A stretch of 59,616 nt of DNA from Rhodovulum sp. 12E13 (GCF_003340565.1 NZ_QPLK01000022.1:1-59616), one strand, 5' to 3'; counted from the first letter of the stretch, positions 34,685-43,536 are shown. Numbers and translations are program-made. Notes: generated from the letters alone by a model not told the origin.

Positions 34685-35845
34685 ATGTCCCGGATGCCCC
34701 TCACGCTCGCTGTCGCCGCGCTCGCCACCGCCGCGGCCGCGCTCTGGCCCCCGCAGGGCGCGGGCCACGAGGCGGAAATCCCCGCCACCGAAGAGGCGCT
34801 CGGCGAGCGCCTGTTCTTCGACGTGAACCTCTCGGCCAACCGCACCCAGTCCTGCGCCACCTGCCACGACCCGGCCACGGGCTTCGCCGACCCGCGCGGC
34901 ATGGCCTCGCCCGGCGACGACGGCGTCTCGCTCGGCGACCGCAACGCCCCGACGGCCACCTATCCCGCGCTCACGCCGCGCTTCCACCGGGGCGCGGACG
35001 GCGAATGGGTGGGCGGTCAGTTCCTCGACGGGCGCGCGGCCACGCTGGAGAAGCAGGCCGGCGGCCCGCCGCTCAACCCCGTCGAGATGGGCATGGCCGA
35101 CGAAGCCGCCGTCGTCGCCCGCCTGCGCGAGGACCCTGTCTATGTCGAGGCGTTCCCCGCGCTCTACGGCGACGGCGTGCTCGACGACGAGGGCGCCGCC
35201 TACGACGCCATGACCCGCGCCATTGCCGCCTTCGAGCGCACCGATCTCTTCGCGCCGTTCTCCTCGAAATACGACCGCTGGCTGCGCGGCGAGGCGGAGC
35301 TGACCGACGAGGAGGAGCTCGGCCGCCTGCTGTTCTTCTCGCCACAATTCACCAATTGCGCCGAGTGCCACCAGATCGGCACCCGTCAGATGGACCCGGC
35401 CGAGACCTTCACCGACTACAGCTACCACAACATCGGCACGCCGGAGAATCGCCGCCTGCGCGAGATGAACGGCGTCCCCCTCGGCACGGTGGACGAGGGG
35501 CTGGCCGGGAACCCGGCCGTCGACGACCCCGCCCAGCGGCACAAGTTCCGCACGCCGACCCTGCGCAACGTCGCGGTCACGGGCCCCTACATGCACAACG
35601 GCGTGTTCGAGGACCTGCGCACCGTCGTGCTGTTCTACAACACCTACAACACCCGCTCCGAGGCGCGGAAGATCAACCCCGAGACCGGGGCGCCCTTCGG
35701 CCCGCCGATGGTGCCGCAGACGATCTCGCTGGAGGAGCTGGAACAGGGCCCCGCCCTCGACGACCAGCGCATCGACGCGCTGGTGGCCTTCCTCGAGACG
35801 CTCACCGACGCCCGCTACGAGCCGCTGCTCGATGCTGCCGACTGA
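34685..35845 (+). CDS. Di-heme cytochrome c peroxidase (CcpA/MauG family)
   Basis: A 386-residue periplasmic protein with signal peptide and two heme c sites, CATCH (around residue 57) and CAECH (around 224), in the spacing of bacterial di-heme peroxidases. The C-terminal part KFRTPTLRNVAVTGPYMHNG is diagnostic. ATG 34685 follows AAAGGAGG. It detoxifies hydrogen peroxide using electrons from cytochrome c or pseudoazurin. An FNR-like site lies upstream. MauG itself is less likely without mau genes. Confidence 0.93.
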   Translation: MSRMPLTLAVAALATAAAALWPPQGAGHEAEIPATEEALGERLFFDVNLSANRTQSCATCHDPATGFADPRGMASPGDDGVSLGDRNAPTATYPALTPRFHRGADGEWVGGQFLDGRAATLEKQAGGPPLNPVEMGMADEAAVVARLREDPVYVEAFPALYGDGVLDDEGAAYDAMTRAIAAFERTDLFAPFSSKYDRWLRGEAELTDEEELGRLLFFSPQFTNCAECHQIGTRQMDPAETFTDYSYHNIGTPENRRLREMNGVPLGTVDEGLAGNPAVDDPAQRHKFRTPTLRNVAVTGPYMHNGVFEDLRTVVLFYNTYNTRSEARKINPETGAPFGPPMVPQTISLEELEQGPALDDQRIDALVAFLETLTDARYEPLLDAAD

Positions 35846-35917
35846 GCGCTTCCCCACCTCGGCTCGCCGCACGGTCCGGGATCCCGTCCCGGTAACGTGA
35901 CTGCAGGCTTACCGAGG

Positions 35918-36250
35918 TCACCGCCCCAGTGCCTGCACGACAAGGTCCGCCGCCGCGGCGCCGGAGAACTGCTGCTGGTCCGAACCGAGGTTCGAGTCGC
36001 GGACCGCGAAGGACGTGAAGGCGCCGTGGGTGACGAACTTGGTGTCGTCGAGCTTGCGCGCCTCGTCCTCGATCCGGAAGGGCTGGATCTTGCGGCCGAC
36101 ATGCGCATCGGCCACGCGCTCTTCCTCGTTCTTGAAGCCGGTTCAGGTCTTGCCGACGACGAGCAGCTCCCCGGTCGACAGCCGGGTCTTCAGCAGGATC
36201 GCGGTGCCGTGGCAGACGGCGGCGACCGACGGGCGGCCGCTGGTGGTCCA
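35918..36250 (-). pseudogene. DJ-1/PfpI (type 1 glutamine amidotransferase-like) gene, truncated with internal stop
   Basis: The frame reads SVAAVCHGTAILLKTRL, containing the nucleophile-elbow Cys-His of DJ-1/PfpI proteins, then ELLVVGKT and a TGA at 36143..36145 where TGG (Trp) would be expected. TGFKNEEERVADA follows, and a normal C-terminus (FSGAAAADLVVQALGR). The N-terminal half is absent. So it is an N-terminally deleted, nonsense-mutated copy. Confidence 0.75.
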
Positions 36251-36314
36251 TCCGGGTTTGCCTCGAACCGTGACAACCGGCTTCGAGGCCCGGGGCAATT
36301 TATTCGGCTTCGTA

Positions 36315-37199
36315 TCATTCGGCTTCTGCCGGTATCCTCGGACCGGTCTTCCGGAACCGTTCCACGAGAAGCATGTGGGGCACGGTCAGGGCCGCGAGGC
36401 CGATGAAGAGCGTTTGCAGGATCGCGGCGTCAGCGGCGGCGCCGTCCGCGTCGAACAGCGCGACGTACGCCGCAGCGGCACCCGTCAGCGTGACTGCCGT
36501 CATCGTGCCGGCTTTTTGCAAGGCCCCAGGGCGATCTGGGAGTGCGGCAAGGGTCTGCATGAAGTGCCGGACCGAGTGGAGAAGGCAGAAATACGCGACG
36601 AAATAGAGCAGCGGCGGCAGCAGGGCGGCGCCGATCCAGATCCCGACGTGTTCGGTCACGGTGGAAAGCCGCCGTCGATCCGCCGTCGCGAGGCAGGAAA
36701 GAACGAGGATGCCCCCCGAGACGCCGCAGGCCGCGAGCGCCTGCGCGATGGCATCCGCGGCATCTGGCGCGAGAAGCGCGAAGATTGCGGTCACCTCGTC
36801 CGTATGCGTCAGCGCTGGCGCCCCGATGGCCGACACGCCGCCGGCGGCCTGTGCAAGGTGGCCGTCGCCCTCCCAGTCGCCGGCGAAGTGCAGTGCGGAA
36901 TAGGCGAGGAACGCCACGAGGGCCGGGCCGGGCGCGAGCCACCACAGCAGGGCGACGCCTGCGGCAAGGCCGAGATAGGCCGCGAAGAACCTTGCCCGAT
37001 CGGCGCGGGTCGAGAGCGGCCAGAGCGCCTCGGCCATGGGCAGGTCGAGCGCGCCGTGCGGCAGGCCGAGAACCGCCACGGCGGGCGCGAGAATGAGTGC
37101 CTGCCCCAAGAGCCCCGGCGCCAGCGCGCGGTCGAGCGCCGCGACGAGCGCGAGCCCGGCGAGGAAGATCCCGGTCTGCGCGGCCCGGGCGCGCGTCAT
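36315..37199 (-). CDS. blh: Beta-carotene 15,15'-dioxygenase, Brp/Blh family
   Basis: A 294-residue integral membrane protein of the Brp/Blh family, which cleaves beta-carotene into two retinal molecules. Histidine motifs expected to bind iron are present: LPHGALDLP, SALHFAGDWE, VTEHVGIW and HSVRHFMQT. Its ATG overlaps the crtY stop by 4 bases. It is last in the rhodopsin operon and supplies the chromophore. Confidence 0.93.
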   Translation of the reverse strand: MTRARAAQTGIFLAGLALVAALDRALAPGLLGQALILAPAVAVLGLPHGALDLPMAEALWPLSTRADRARFFAAYLGLAAGVALLWWLAPGPALVAFLAYSALHFAGDWEGDGHLAQAAGGVSAIGAPALTHTDEVTAIFALLAPDAADAIAQALAACGVSGGILVLSCLATADRRRLSTVTEHVGIWIGAALLPPLLYFVAYFCLLHSVRHFMQTLAALPDRPGALQKAGTMTAVTLTGAAAAYVALFDADGAAADAAILQTLFIGLAALTVPHMLLVERFRKTGPRIPAEAE

Positions 37200-38299
37200 T
37201 CCGGCCGCGCGGCGGCGCGCAGGAACGGCAGCGGCGGCAGCGCCGCCATCACCGACAGCCGGTCGGCCGCCCGCGTCGAGCCCGAGAGGAACCGCTCCAG
37301 CCGCTCCGGCGGCGCGTTCCGGAACAGGCTCTCGAACAGCGCGGGCCCGCGCTCGGGCGCCGTGGCGAGCACCTGCAGGAACACCCGGTCCATGAACCGG
37401 GTCATCGGGCGCTCGGCCGGCAGGCGCGGCGCCTCGCCGGCGACCAGGGCGGTGGCGAGCGCGTCGGCCTGGGCCTGGATGCGCTGGAAAGCGTAGCCGG
37501 TGGAGGGCCGCGCGGCCCCGCCCCCGAGGCCGATCCGCGTCGTGCCGGCCACGGGCGTCTCGGCATAGTCCACCTCCATCGGGAGGGCGCCGGCCTCCTC
37601 CCTCAGCACGTCGTGGGAGACGACGCCGAGCGCGGCGATCTCGTCGGCGAGCCATGCGGCGAATGTCTCTGCAGATGGCCGCGCCGGTGCGAAGGATGTC
37701 ACCTCGACGAGCGCGCGATCCCGCGCGAAGGGCAGGATGTAGAGGAAATCGACGCCCGCACTGTAGCCGCGCCGGAAATGCATCAGCGGCACCGTGCGCG
37801 GGTCGAAGACCGGCTCGGCGGTGGCGATCTCGCGGCCGAGGAAGAACTGGCCATAGCGCGGCCGCCGCGCGGGAGGGCGGCCGTCGAGGACGTGGCGGGC
37901 GGTGAAGCTGCCATCGGACGTGTCGACGCGGAAAGCCCCGCTGGCTGGAACGACACCCTCGGCGGCGGTGCCGAGCGTGATCGAGCCACCGGGGGCATCG
38001 TGGATCAGATCCTGGGCGTGTCCGTAGAAGGCACCCGCCGACACGGTCTGGTACGGCGTGCGGCCGGAGCCCCGGCCGACGGTTCCCCCCGGCCCCTCGA
38101 CCGTCCAGCCCGACCAGCTGGCGCGCACGCAGGGCTCGAACGGGTCGGGCGCGGTGCGCCAGAACGACCACGCGCGGTCGTCGGTGTAACGCGCGCGGGG
38201 TTCGACGACCCTGAACGAGACGCCGCTCCCCGCAAGGCGCGCGGCGACGCTGAGACCGGCGCAGCCGCCGCCGAGGATCGCCACGTCGACGTCAGGCAC
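37196..38299 (-). CDS. crtY: Lycopene beta-cyclase, CrtY type
   Basis: A 367-residue flavoprotein-like cyclase with an N-terminal dinucleotide motif (VDVAILGGGCAGLSVAARLA), RAWSFW, YGQFFLGRE and FLYILPFARDRALVE, the typical CrtY landmarks. It converts lycopene to beta-carotene. It overlaps crtB by 8 bases and blh by 4. Confidence 0.92.
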   Translation of the reverse strand: MPDVDVAILGGGCAGLSVAARLAGSGVSFRVVEPRARYTDDRAWSFWRTAPDPFEPCVRASWSGWTVEGPGGTVGRGSGRTPYQTVSAGAFYGHAQDLIHDAPGGSITLGTAAEGVVPASGAFRVDTSDGSFTARHVLDGRPPARRPRYGQFFLGREIATAEPVFDPRTVPLMHFRRGYSAGVDFLYILPFARDRALVEVTSFAPARPSAETFAAWLADEIAALGVVSHDVLREEAGALPMEVDYAETPVAGTTRIGLGGGAARPSTGYAFQRIQAQADALATALVAGEAPRLPAERPMTRFMDRVFLQVLATAPERGPALFESLFRNAPPERLERFLSGSTRAADRLSVMAALPPLPFLRAAARPE

Positions 38300-39155
38300 G
38301 GGCGTTTCCCCGCAGCGAACGACGTCGAGGCGCCGGCAGCGTCACGAGACCGGCAGCGGCGCCGAGGGCCAGCCGCGCCTTTCGGGGCGCTGGAACGCAC
38401 GCGCGGCCGTCGAGCGGGTCGCAGCCCGCGGCGCGGATCTCCCCGCCGATCCCGCGGTAGAGCGCGGCCGAGACGGCGACGGCGAGGCGCAGGCGGGGCG
38501 GCAGCGCCGGCAGCCCGCCGCGACCCGAGGCGTAGAGCGCATCGGCCCGGTCGAGAAGGGTGCCGACGGCGGCCCGCACATCGGCACGCGCCGCCGGGGT
38601 CGGGGCGGCCAGCGCCCCGGGGCTCCGATCGCACAGGGTCGCGGGCAGATAGCGCCGGTCGGCCCGGGCGTCCTCGGCCACGTCGCGGCAGATATTGGTC
38701 AGCTGCATCGCGCGGCCGAGATCCGCGGCGCGGCCGTGCCATGCGCGCGGCACGTCGAACAGCACGGCGACCATGATCCCGACGGTGCCGGCGACGGCGT
38801 GGGCGTAGGCTTCGAGCGATGCCATGTCGTATATCCGGACCGCACCCAGATCGCCCCGCACGCCCGCCACGAGATCGGCGAAGGCGGCGCGTCCCTCGGG
38901 GCGACCCTCGAACAGGTCGCAGGCCGCGGCAGCGACGGCGTTTCCGCCGCGGGCCCGGCGGACGCCGCGCTCGATCGACACGAGGCGCGCGGCCGCGGCC
39001 GGGCCGCCGTCTTCGTCGGCCAGGTCGTCCACGGTGCGGCAGAGCGCGTAGAGCCGCGCCACCCGCGCGCGATCGCTGCGGGCGAGGACGCGGGATGCGG
39101 GCGCGAAGCTGCGGGCGTGCCGGTGCATGATCGCTTTCGCCTCGGTCGGGCTCAT
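38292..39155 (-). CDS. crtB: Phytoene synthase
   Basis: A 287-residue squalene/phytoene synthase family enzyme. Both aspartate-rich motifs are present: RTVDDLADED (around 40-49) and LTNICRDVAEDARADRRYLP (around 150-170). It condenses two GGPP to phytoene. Its ATG overlaps the crtI stop by 4 bases. No GGPP synthase (crtE) is in the window. Confidence 0.94.
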   Translation of the reverse strand: MSPTEAKAIMHRHARSFAPASRVLARSDRARVARLYALCRTVDDLADEDGGPAAAARLVSIERGVRRARGGNAVAAAACDLFEGRPEGRAAFADLVAGVRGDLGAVRIYDMASLEAYAHAVAGTVGIMVAVLFDVPRAWHGRAADLGRAMQLTNICRDVAEDARADRRYLPATLCDRSPGALAAPTPAARADVRAAVGTLLDRADALYASGRGGLPALPPRLRLAVAVSAALYRGIGGEIRAAGCDPLDGRACVPAPRKARLALGAAAGLVTLPAPRRRSLRGNARA

Positions 39156-40672
39156 GCCGCCACGCCCACCGCCGGAACAAGGCTGTCGAGCACCTTCGCC
39201 GACGACACGACGCCGGGCAGACCGGCCCCGGGATGGGTGCCCGCGCCCACGAAATAGAGCCCCGCCACGCCCTCGCCCCGGTTGTGATAGCGGAACCAAG
39301 CCGATTGGGAGAAGAAGGGCGAGAGCGAGAACCCCGCCCCGTCGACGGAGAGGTAGTCGTCGCGGAAATCCTCCGGCGTCATCACGAACTCGGCCGTGAT
39401 GGACTCCCGCAGGCCCGGCAGCATCGTCGCGTCGAGCGCGGCCACGATCCGGTTGCGCAGGCGCGGCCCCTCGACCGACCAGTCCTGCCCGCCGGCGAGA
39501 TTGGGGACCGGGCAGAGGACATAGAAGCTGTCGCAGCCCGGCGGCGCGAAAGAGGGGTCGGTCGCCGTGGGCCGGTGGACGTAGAGCGAGAAGTCGTCCG
39601 CCAGGTGCCGGCGGTGGAAGATGTCGGACAGAAGCTCGCGATAGCGGTCGCCGAACCAGACCGTGTGATGCGCCACGTCCGGCCATTGCCGCCGGGCGCC
39701 GAAATAGAGCACGTAGAGCCCCATCGAGAGGCGCGCCGTCCGGCCTCGGAGCCGCGCGACTGGCGAGGGCGCCCCCTCGGGCAGCATCTCGCGGTAGACG
39801 CGCATCGGATCCATGTTGGAGACGACCACCTCGGCCGGCACATGCCGGCCGTCGTCGAGGTCCACACCGGTCGCGCGGCCCGACTCCACCGTGATCCGCT
39901 CGACGGTTGGGCCGAGCTCGACCGCGACGCCCTCCTCCTCGAGCAGACGGTGCATCGCGTCGACCAGCGCGCCCGTGCCGCCGATGGGAAACCAGACGCC
40001 GTCGCGCCGTTCGAGGTGGTTGATCATGCCGTAGATGGCGGTCGTGTCGAAGGGGTTGCCGCCCACCAGCAGCGGCTGGATCGAGAAGGCGCGGCGCAGC
40101 CGGTCATCCGAGACATGCCGGGCCACCATGCTCCAGACGCTTTCGTGCGCGCGCAGGCGGACGAGGTCGGGGATCTGCCGCGCCATGAAGCCGGGGGCGT
40201 GGAAGGGCGCCGCGGACAGGCCCGTGAAGCCGACATCGTAGATCTTCTTCGACCAGGCGCCGAGCCGGCGGTAGCCGGCGACATTGTCCGGCGCGAGGCG
40301 GGCGATCTCGGCCTCGGTGCGGTCCTCGGTCGTGCCGTAGTCGAAGGTCTCGCCGTCGTGGAACCGGAAGCGGTACCACGGGTCGGGCTGGACGAGGGTG
40401 ACATAGTCTTCGAGCCGCTTGCCGAAGAGGGCGAAGAGCTCGGCGAAGAGATGCGGGGCGGTGATCACGGTGGGGCCGGCGTCGTGCCGGAACCCGTCGC
40501 GCTCGAAGACCTGCGCCCGGCCGCCGAGGCGGGGGCACCGATCGATCACGCGCACGGCGTAGCCGCGGGCGCGCAGGCGCAGCGCGGCGGCGATCCCGCC
40601 GAAGCCGCCGCCGGCGACGACGGCGCGCAACGCACGGTCAGGATCGTCGGAAGGACTGGTGTCACGCGGCAA
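39152..40672 (-). CDS. crtI: Phytoene desaturase
   Basis: A 506-residue CrtI-type desaturase with FAD motif VVAGGGFGGIAAALRL, GGRAQVFERDGFRHDAGPT and the C-terminal YFVGAGTHPGAGLPGV. It converts phytoene to lycopene. Start is taken as TTG 40672, 7 bases after GAGGAG. An alternative GTG at 40759 overlaps the rhodopsin stop as GTGA and would add 29 Pro/Arg-rich residues spanning the hairpin at 40720..40747. The choice between them is open. Confidence 0.93.
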   Translation of the reverse strand: MPRDTSPSDDPDRALRAVVAGGGFGGIAAALRLRARGYAVRVIDRCPRLGGRAQVFERDGFRHDAGPTVITAPHLFAELFALFGKRLEDYVTLVQPDPWYRFRFHDGETFDYGTTEDRTEAEIARLAPDNVAGYRRLGAWSKKIYDVGFTGLSAAPFHAPGFMARQIPDLVRLRAHESVWSMVARHVSDDRLRRAFSIQPLLVGGNPFDTTAIYGMINHLERRDGVWFPIGGTGALVDAMHRLLEEEGVAVELGPTVERITVESGRATGVDLDDGRHVPAEVVVSNMDPMRVYREMLPEGAPSPVARLRGRTARLSMGLYVLYFGARRQWPDVAHHTVWFGDRYRELLSDIFHRRHLADDFSLYVHRPTATDPSFAPPGCDSFYVLCPVPNLAGGQDWSVEGPRLRNRIVAALDATMLPGLRESITAEFVMTPEDFRDDYLSVDGAGFSLSPFFSQSAWFRYHNRGEGVAGLYFVGAGTHPGAGLPGVVSSAKVLDSLVPAVGVAA

Positions 40673-40719
40673 CGACAATCTCCTCGGGATTGGGGCGGAC
40701 AGGGGGGCGGGACTGGGAT

Positions 40720-40747
40720 GGCCGGCGCCCGTGGGCGGGCGCCGGCC
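40720..40747 (-). terminator. Perfect 12-bp hairpin between rhodopsin and crtI
   Basis: GGCCGGCGCCCG (40720..40731) and its exact reverse complement (40736..40747) enclose a 4-base loop, 8 bases after the rhodopsin stop. No T-tract. It would protect the rhodopsin message or attenuate read-through, letting the pump be made in excess of the carotenoid enzymes (inference). Confidence 0.6.
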
Positions 40748-40755
40748 GTGCGGGG

Positions 40756-41604
40756 TCACTCCGCCGCGGCGTGGCGACCGTAGCCGGTGCCGACGCGGCC
40801 GGCCTCTTCGGCGCGGCTCTGCCGGATCGCCACCTGCGCGAGCAGCACGCCGAACACTGTCTTCGAGGTCACGTCAGCGAACGTGTAGATCAGCTGACGC
40901 ACAACCACCCAGTCGCCCGACTGATTGATCCCAGGGATGCCCGGCACCATGTACGCGAAGCCGTAAAGGAACCAAGTCACGACCAGCAGCGCCCAGGCGC
41001 CGTTCATGAGCCCGCGCGCCTCTTCCACGAGGCTCTCGCGGCCAGTCTGCACCGCCTCGTTGGCGACATAGAGCAGGTAGAAGAATACCAGCCAGCTCAG
41101 GCCGCCCCAGATCCAGAAGCCCGCGCCGGAGCCCTCGACGAAGCCGGCGACCTGCGGCTCGAAATACTGCCCGGCATAGCCCAGCAGGATCATCGCCGCA
41201 CCCGCGGCCGTCAGCGTGATCCAGCGGCGACGGAATTCGCTGCCCGCGAACTGCAGCACGACGAGGAATTGCGTCAGCAGCATCGGTACGTCGATCAGCC
41301 AGTTGGCGTAGCGATACCCGTTGGCGAAGATTTCGCCCTCGACGCGGTTGTAGGTCATGCTCGCCGCGTCATAGGCGAAGGCGGCGTTCCACATCAGGTA
41401 GAGGAGGCCGAGCTCGATCGTGGCCGACACCATGACCACCGCGCTGATCGCGAAGGTGGTGCGGTACTTCGCGCTCGCCTCGTGCATCGTCATCGCGAAA
41501 TAGACGAGCGAGGCGGCGAACACGGCGGCGGTGAAGCTGAAGGCGTGCCGGACGACCTCGTACTGCCAGTAGTCGAAAGTCAGAAAGTTCTCGTAATTCG
41601 GCAT
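40756..41604 (-). CDS. Sodium-pumping rhodopsin (NDQ type)
   Basis: A 282-residue seven-helix microbial rhodopsin. Retinal-binding lysine is K248 in FADVTSKTVFG, with D244 as the counter-side aspartate. Helix C reads GYRYANWLIDVPMLLTQ: R98, N101, D105, Q112. The N-D-Q triad at these spacings defines light-driven Na+ pumps such as KR2 (N112, D116, Q123); proton pumps have DTE and chloride pumps NTQ. The N-terminus NYENF and the helix E segment GYAGQYFE also resemble KR2. ATG 41604 follows AGGGAGA; a longer frame from 41685 has no ribosome site. First gene of the retinal operon. Confidence 0.93.
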   Translation of the reverse strand: MPNYENFLTFDYWQYEVVRHAFSFTAAVFAASLVYFAMTMHEASAKYRTTFAISAVVMVSATIELGLLYLMWNAAFAYDAASMTYNRVEGEIFANGYRYANWLIDVPMLLTQFLVVLQFAGSEFRRRWITLTAAGAAMILLGYAGQYFEPQVAGFVEGSGAGFWIWGGLSWLVFFYLLYVANEAVQTGRESLVEEARGLMNGAWALLVVTWFLYGFAYMVPGIPGINQSGDWVVVRQLIYTFADVTSKTVFGVLLAQVAIRQSRAEEAGRVGTGYGRHAAAE

Positions 41605-41828
41605 CGGGCGTCTCCCTTCGATTTCCCGCGGAGGAAGGCGCCCGGACGCCATGCGTTCCATCGAAAAAAATCTTCGTGAGCACACTGCCCGCGTCAGGAC
41701 GGGGCCGAGACCGAGACTGTCATACCGCCTGCCGCAAGAGGCGCCTGCATCTCGCGCGGCTGACTGCCTGACGATCGCATCAAGGTCGATGCCCGTTTCG
41801 CCCGCCTCTTCGGCGTTCCCCCGAGGAC

Positions 41829-43094
41829 ATGGAGGACGGTCTGCCGGTCGCGCGGTTCCTGGCCGGCATCCACGAGGCCGATCGCGACCGTGTCGCCGCG
41901 GCCATCTCTCGGGCTCTCGAGACCGGCGAGTCGTATCACGAGGAATACCGCGTCCGTGACGCGTCGGGGGAAAACCGCTGGGTGACTGCGCGCGGGCGCT
42001 GCTTTCACAGCCTCGACGGCAAGCCCGTGCGTTTTCCGGGGGTCGTGGCGGACATCACAGAGCAGATCGAAGCGCGCACGCGCATGGCCGCCTCCGAGGG
42101 CGCGCTGCGGCAGAGCGAGGAGCGGCGCAGCCGCGCGATGAGCGCGGGGCGGGTCGGAACCTTCGAGTTCTACCCGGAGGAAAACCGCGTCGTGTGGGAT
42201 CCGCTGACTGTCGAGATCTTCGGGTTCGACAAGGCGGAGAATATCTCGCTCGCCGATGTCCGCGCCGTGATCGAGCCCGAAGACCGGGCCGCGTGGGAGG
42301 CCGACCTGCAGGCCGCGCTCGACCCCGCGGGGCCGGGTATTCACCGGGTCGAGCTGCGGATCACCCGCAGGCAGGATGGAGAGATGCGCTGGGTCGAGGG
42401 ACGGGGGCAGACGACGTTCGAAGGCGGACGCGCGACGGCCATGCTCGGCACGCTGCGCGACATCACCGAGCGCCGGCGATACGAGGAGCAGCTGCGGCCG
42501 TTGAACCGGGAACTCCGGCACCGGGTCAAGAACCTCTTCGGCGTGATCCAGGGGTTGATCCTGACCAGCGCGAAGGGGGCCGCCGACCTTGCCGAGTTCG
42601 TGCCCGCTTTGCGCGCGCGGATCGACGCCCTCGCAGCGGCTCATCTGGTCGGCGTGGCAGACGAGCAGCTCGCCCCGGTGTCGCTGCGTGACATTCTCGA
42701 CGCCGTGATGAAGCCCTACCGCGGCGAGAACTCGAGCATGACGGCCGACGGGCCCGACCTCGCGCTTCCTCCCCGCCTCGTGACGCCGCTCGGCCTCGTC
42801 CTGCACGAACTGGCCACGAATGCGGTGAAACATGGCGCCTGGTCGGTACCGCACGGGCGCATCGCCGTTGAATGGTCGGTGTCGAATGCCGGGAAAGCGC
42901 CCGGGCTCGAGCTTGCATGGCAGGAGACGCTGCCGGAGGCGCGCGCCCCATGCGATGCCGGAGGATCAGGGTTCGGGGGGCGTGTGATCGATGCGTCGCT
43001 GACCCAGGTGCGCGGGCGGATCCGGCGGGACTGGCGCGCGGATGGACTCGTGGTGCGGTTGTCCATGCCTCTTGCGCAACAGGAGGCGGCCTGA
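41829..43094 (+). CDS. PAS-HWE sensor histidine kinase, apparently 5'-truncated or frameshifted
   Basis: A 421-residue frame with a partial PAS domain, a second PAS domain (about 95-215) and an HWE-family kinase core: ELRHRVKNLFGVIQG (phospho-His), LVLHELATNAVKHGAWS (N-box) and WQE. Just upstream, the +1-shifted frame encodes IKVDARFARLFGVPP, the usual beginning of such a PAS domain, followed by a stop seven codons further up. So the original N-terminus has been lost or frameshifted at about 41820. The ATG at 41829 has a poor ribosome site. Probably partners the receiver at 43162. Confidence 0.8.
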   Translation: MEDGLPVARFLAGIHEADRDRVAAAISRALETGESYHEEYRVRDASGENRWVTARGRCFHSLDGKPVRFPGVVADITEQIEARTRMAASEGALRQSEERRSRAMSAGRVGTFEFYPEENRVVWDPLTVEIFGFDKAENISLADVRAVIEPEDRAAWEADLQAALDPAGPGIHRVELRITRRQDGEMRWVEGRGQTTFEGGRATAMLGTLRDITERRRYEEQLRPLNRELRHRVKNLFGVIQGLILTSAKGAADLAEFVPALRARIDALAAAHLVGVADEQLAPVSLRDILDAVMKPYRGENSSMTADGPDLALPPRLVTPLGLVLHELATNAVKHGAWSVPHGRIAVEWSVSNAGKAPGLELAWQETLPEARAPCDAGGSGFGGRVIDASLTQVRGRIRRDWRADGLVVRLSMPLAQQEAA

Positions 43095-43161
43095 CGGGCG
43101 GGAGAGGAACCAACGCCACGGTTCCGCGCTATGTCAGCCCTGTGGTTTTGGAGTGAAGGTC

Positions 43162-43536
43162 ATGACCGAGGCGGACGCCCGCGTGCTGAACGGACAGACA
43201 ATCCTGCTCGTCGAGGACGAGGCGCTGATCGCGATGGAGATCGAGATGATCCTCGAAGCCTTCGGTGCGCGCGTCCACGGCCCTGTCCCCGATCTGGCCG
43301 AAGCGGTGGTCGCGGTGGAGACCGAGCGCTTCGACGCCGCCGTTCTCGATATCGACCTGGGGAGCGAGGACGTGTTTCCGGTCGCGCGTATCCTGCAGCG
43401 GCGGGACGTGCCCTTTCTCTTCCATACCGGCCATGGCCTGCCGCGCGAGCTCGAGCAAGATTTTCCCCAGGTGCCGGTCTGCAAGAAGCCGATGCCGGCC
43501 GACAGGTTGGCTCGACATCTCGCCGCGCTGGTTTAG
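43162..43536 (+). CDS. Single-domain response regulator receiver
   Basis: A 124-residue stand-alone receiver. Acidic pair in LLVEDEALIAMEIE, phospho-acceptor aspartate in AAVLDIDLG, conserved Thr in FLFHTGHG and lysine in VCKKPMP. No output domain. It lies 67 bases after the HWE kinase on the same strand and overlaps the convergent HWE kinase at 43533 by 4 bases. Likely a phosphate shuttle or inhibitor as common for HWE systems. Confidence 0.92.
   Translation: MTEADARVLNGQTILLVEDEALIAMEIEMILEAFGARVHGPVPDLAEAVVAVETERFDAAVLDIDLGSEDVFPVARILQRRDVPFLFHTGHGLPRELEQDFPQVPVCKKPMPADRLARHLAALV

Noticed and set aside
34685-35845. MauG (methylamine dehydrogenase maturation)
   Set aside because: No mau genes nearby; FNR-like site and pseudoazurin favour a cytochrome c peroxidase.
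40756-41604. Proton or chloride pump
   Set aside because: Helix C has N-D-Q, not D-T-E or N-T-Q.
40756-41685. Upstream start of the rhodopsin at 41685
   Set aside because: No ribosome site; the added residues are basic and unlike rhodopsin N-termini, while MPNYENF matches the KR2-type start.
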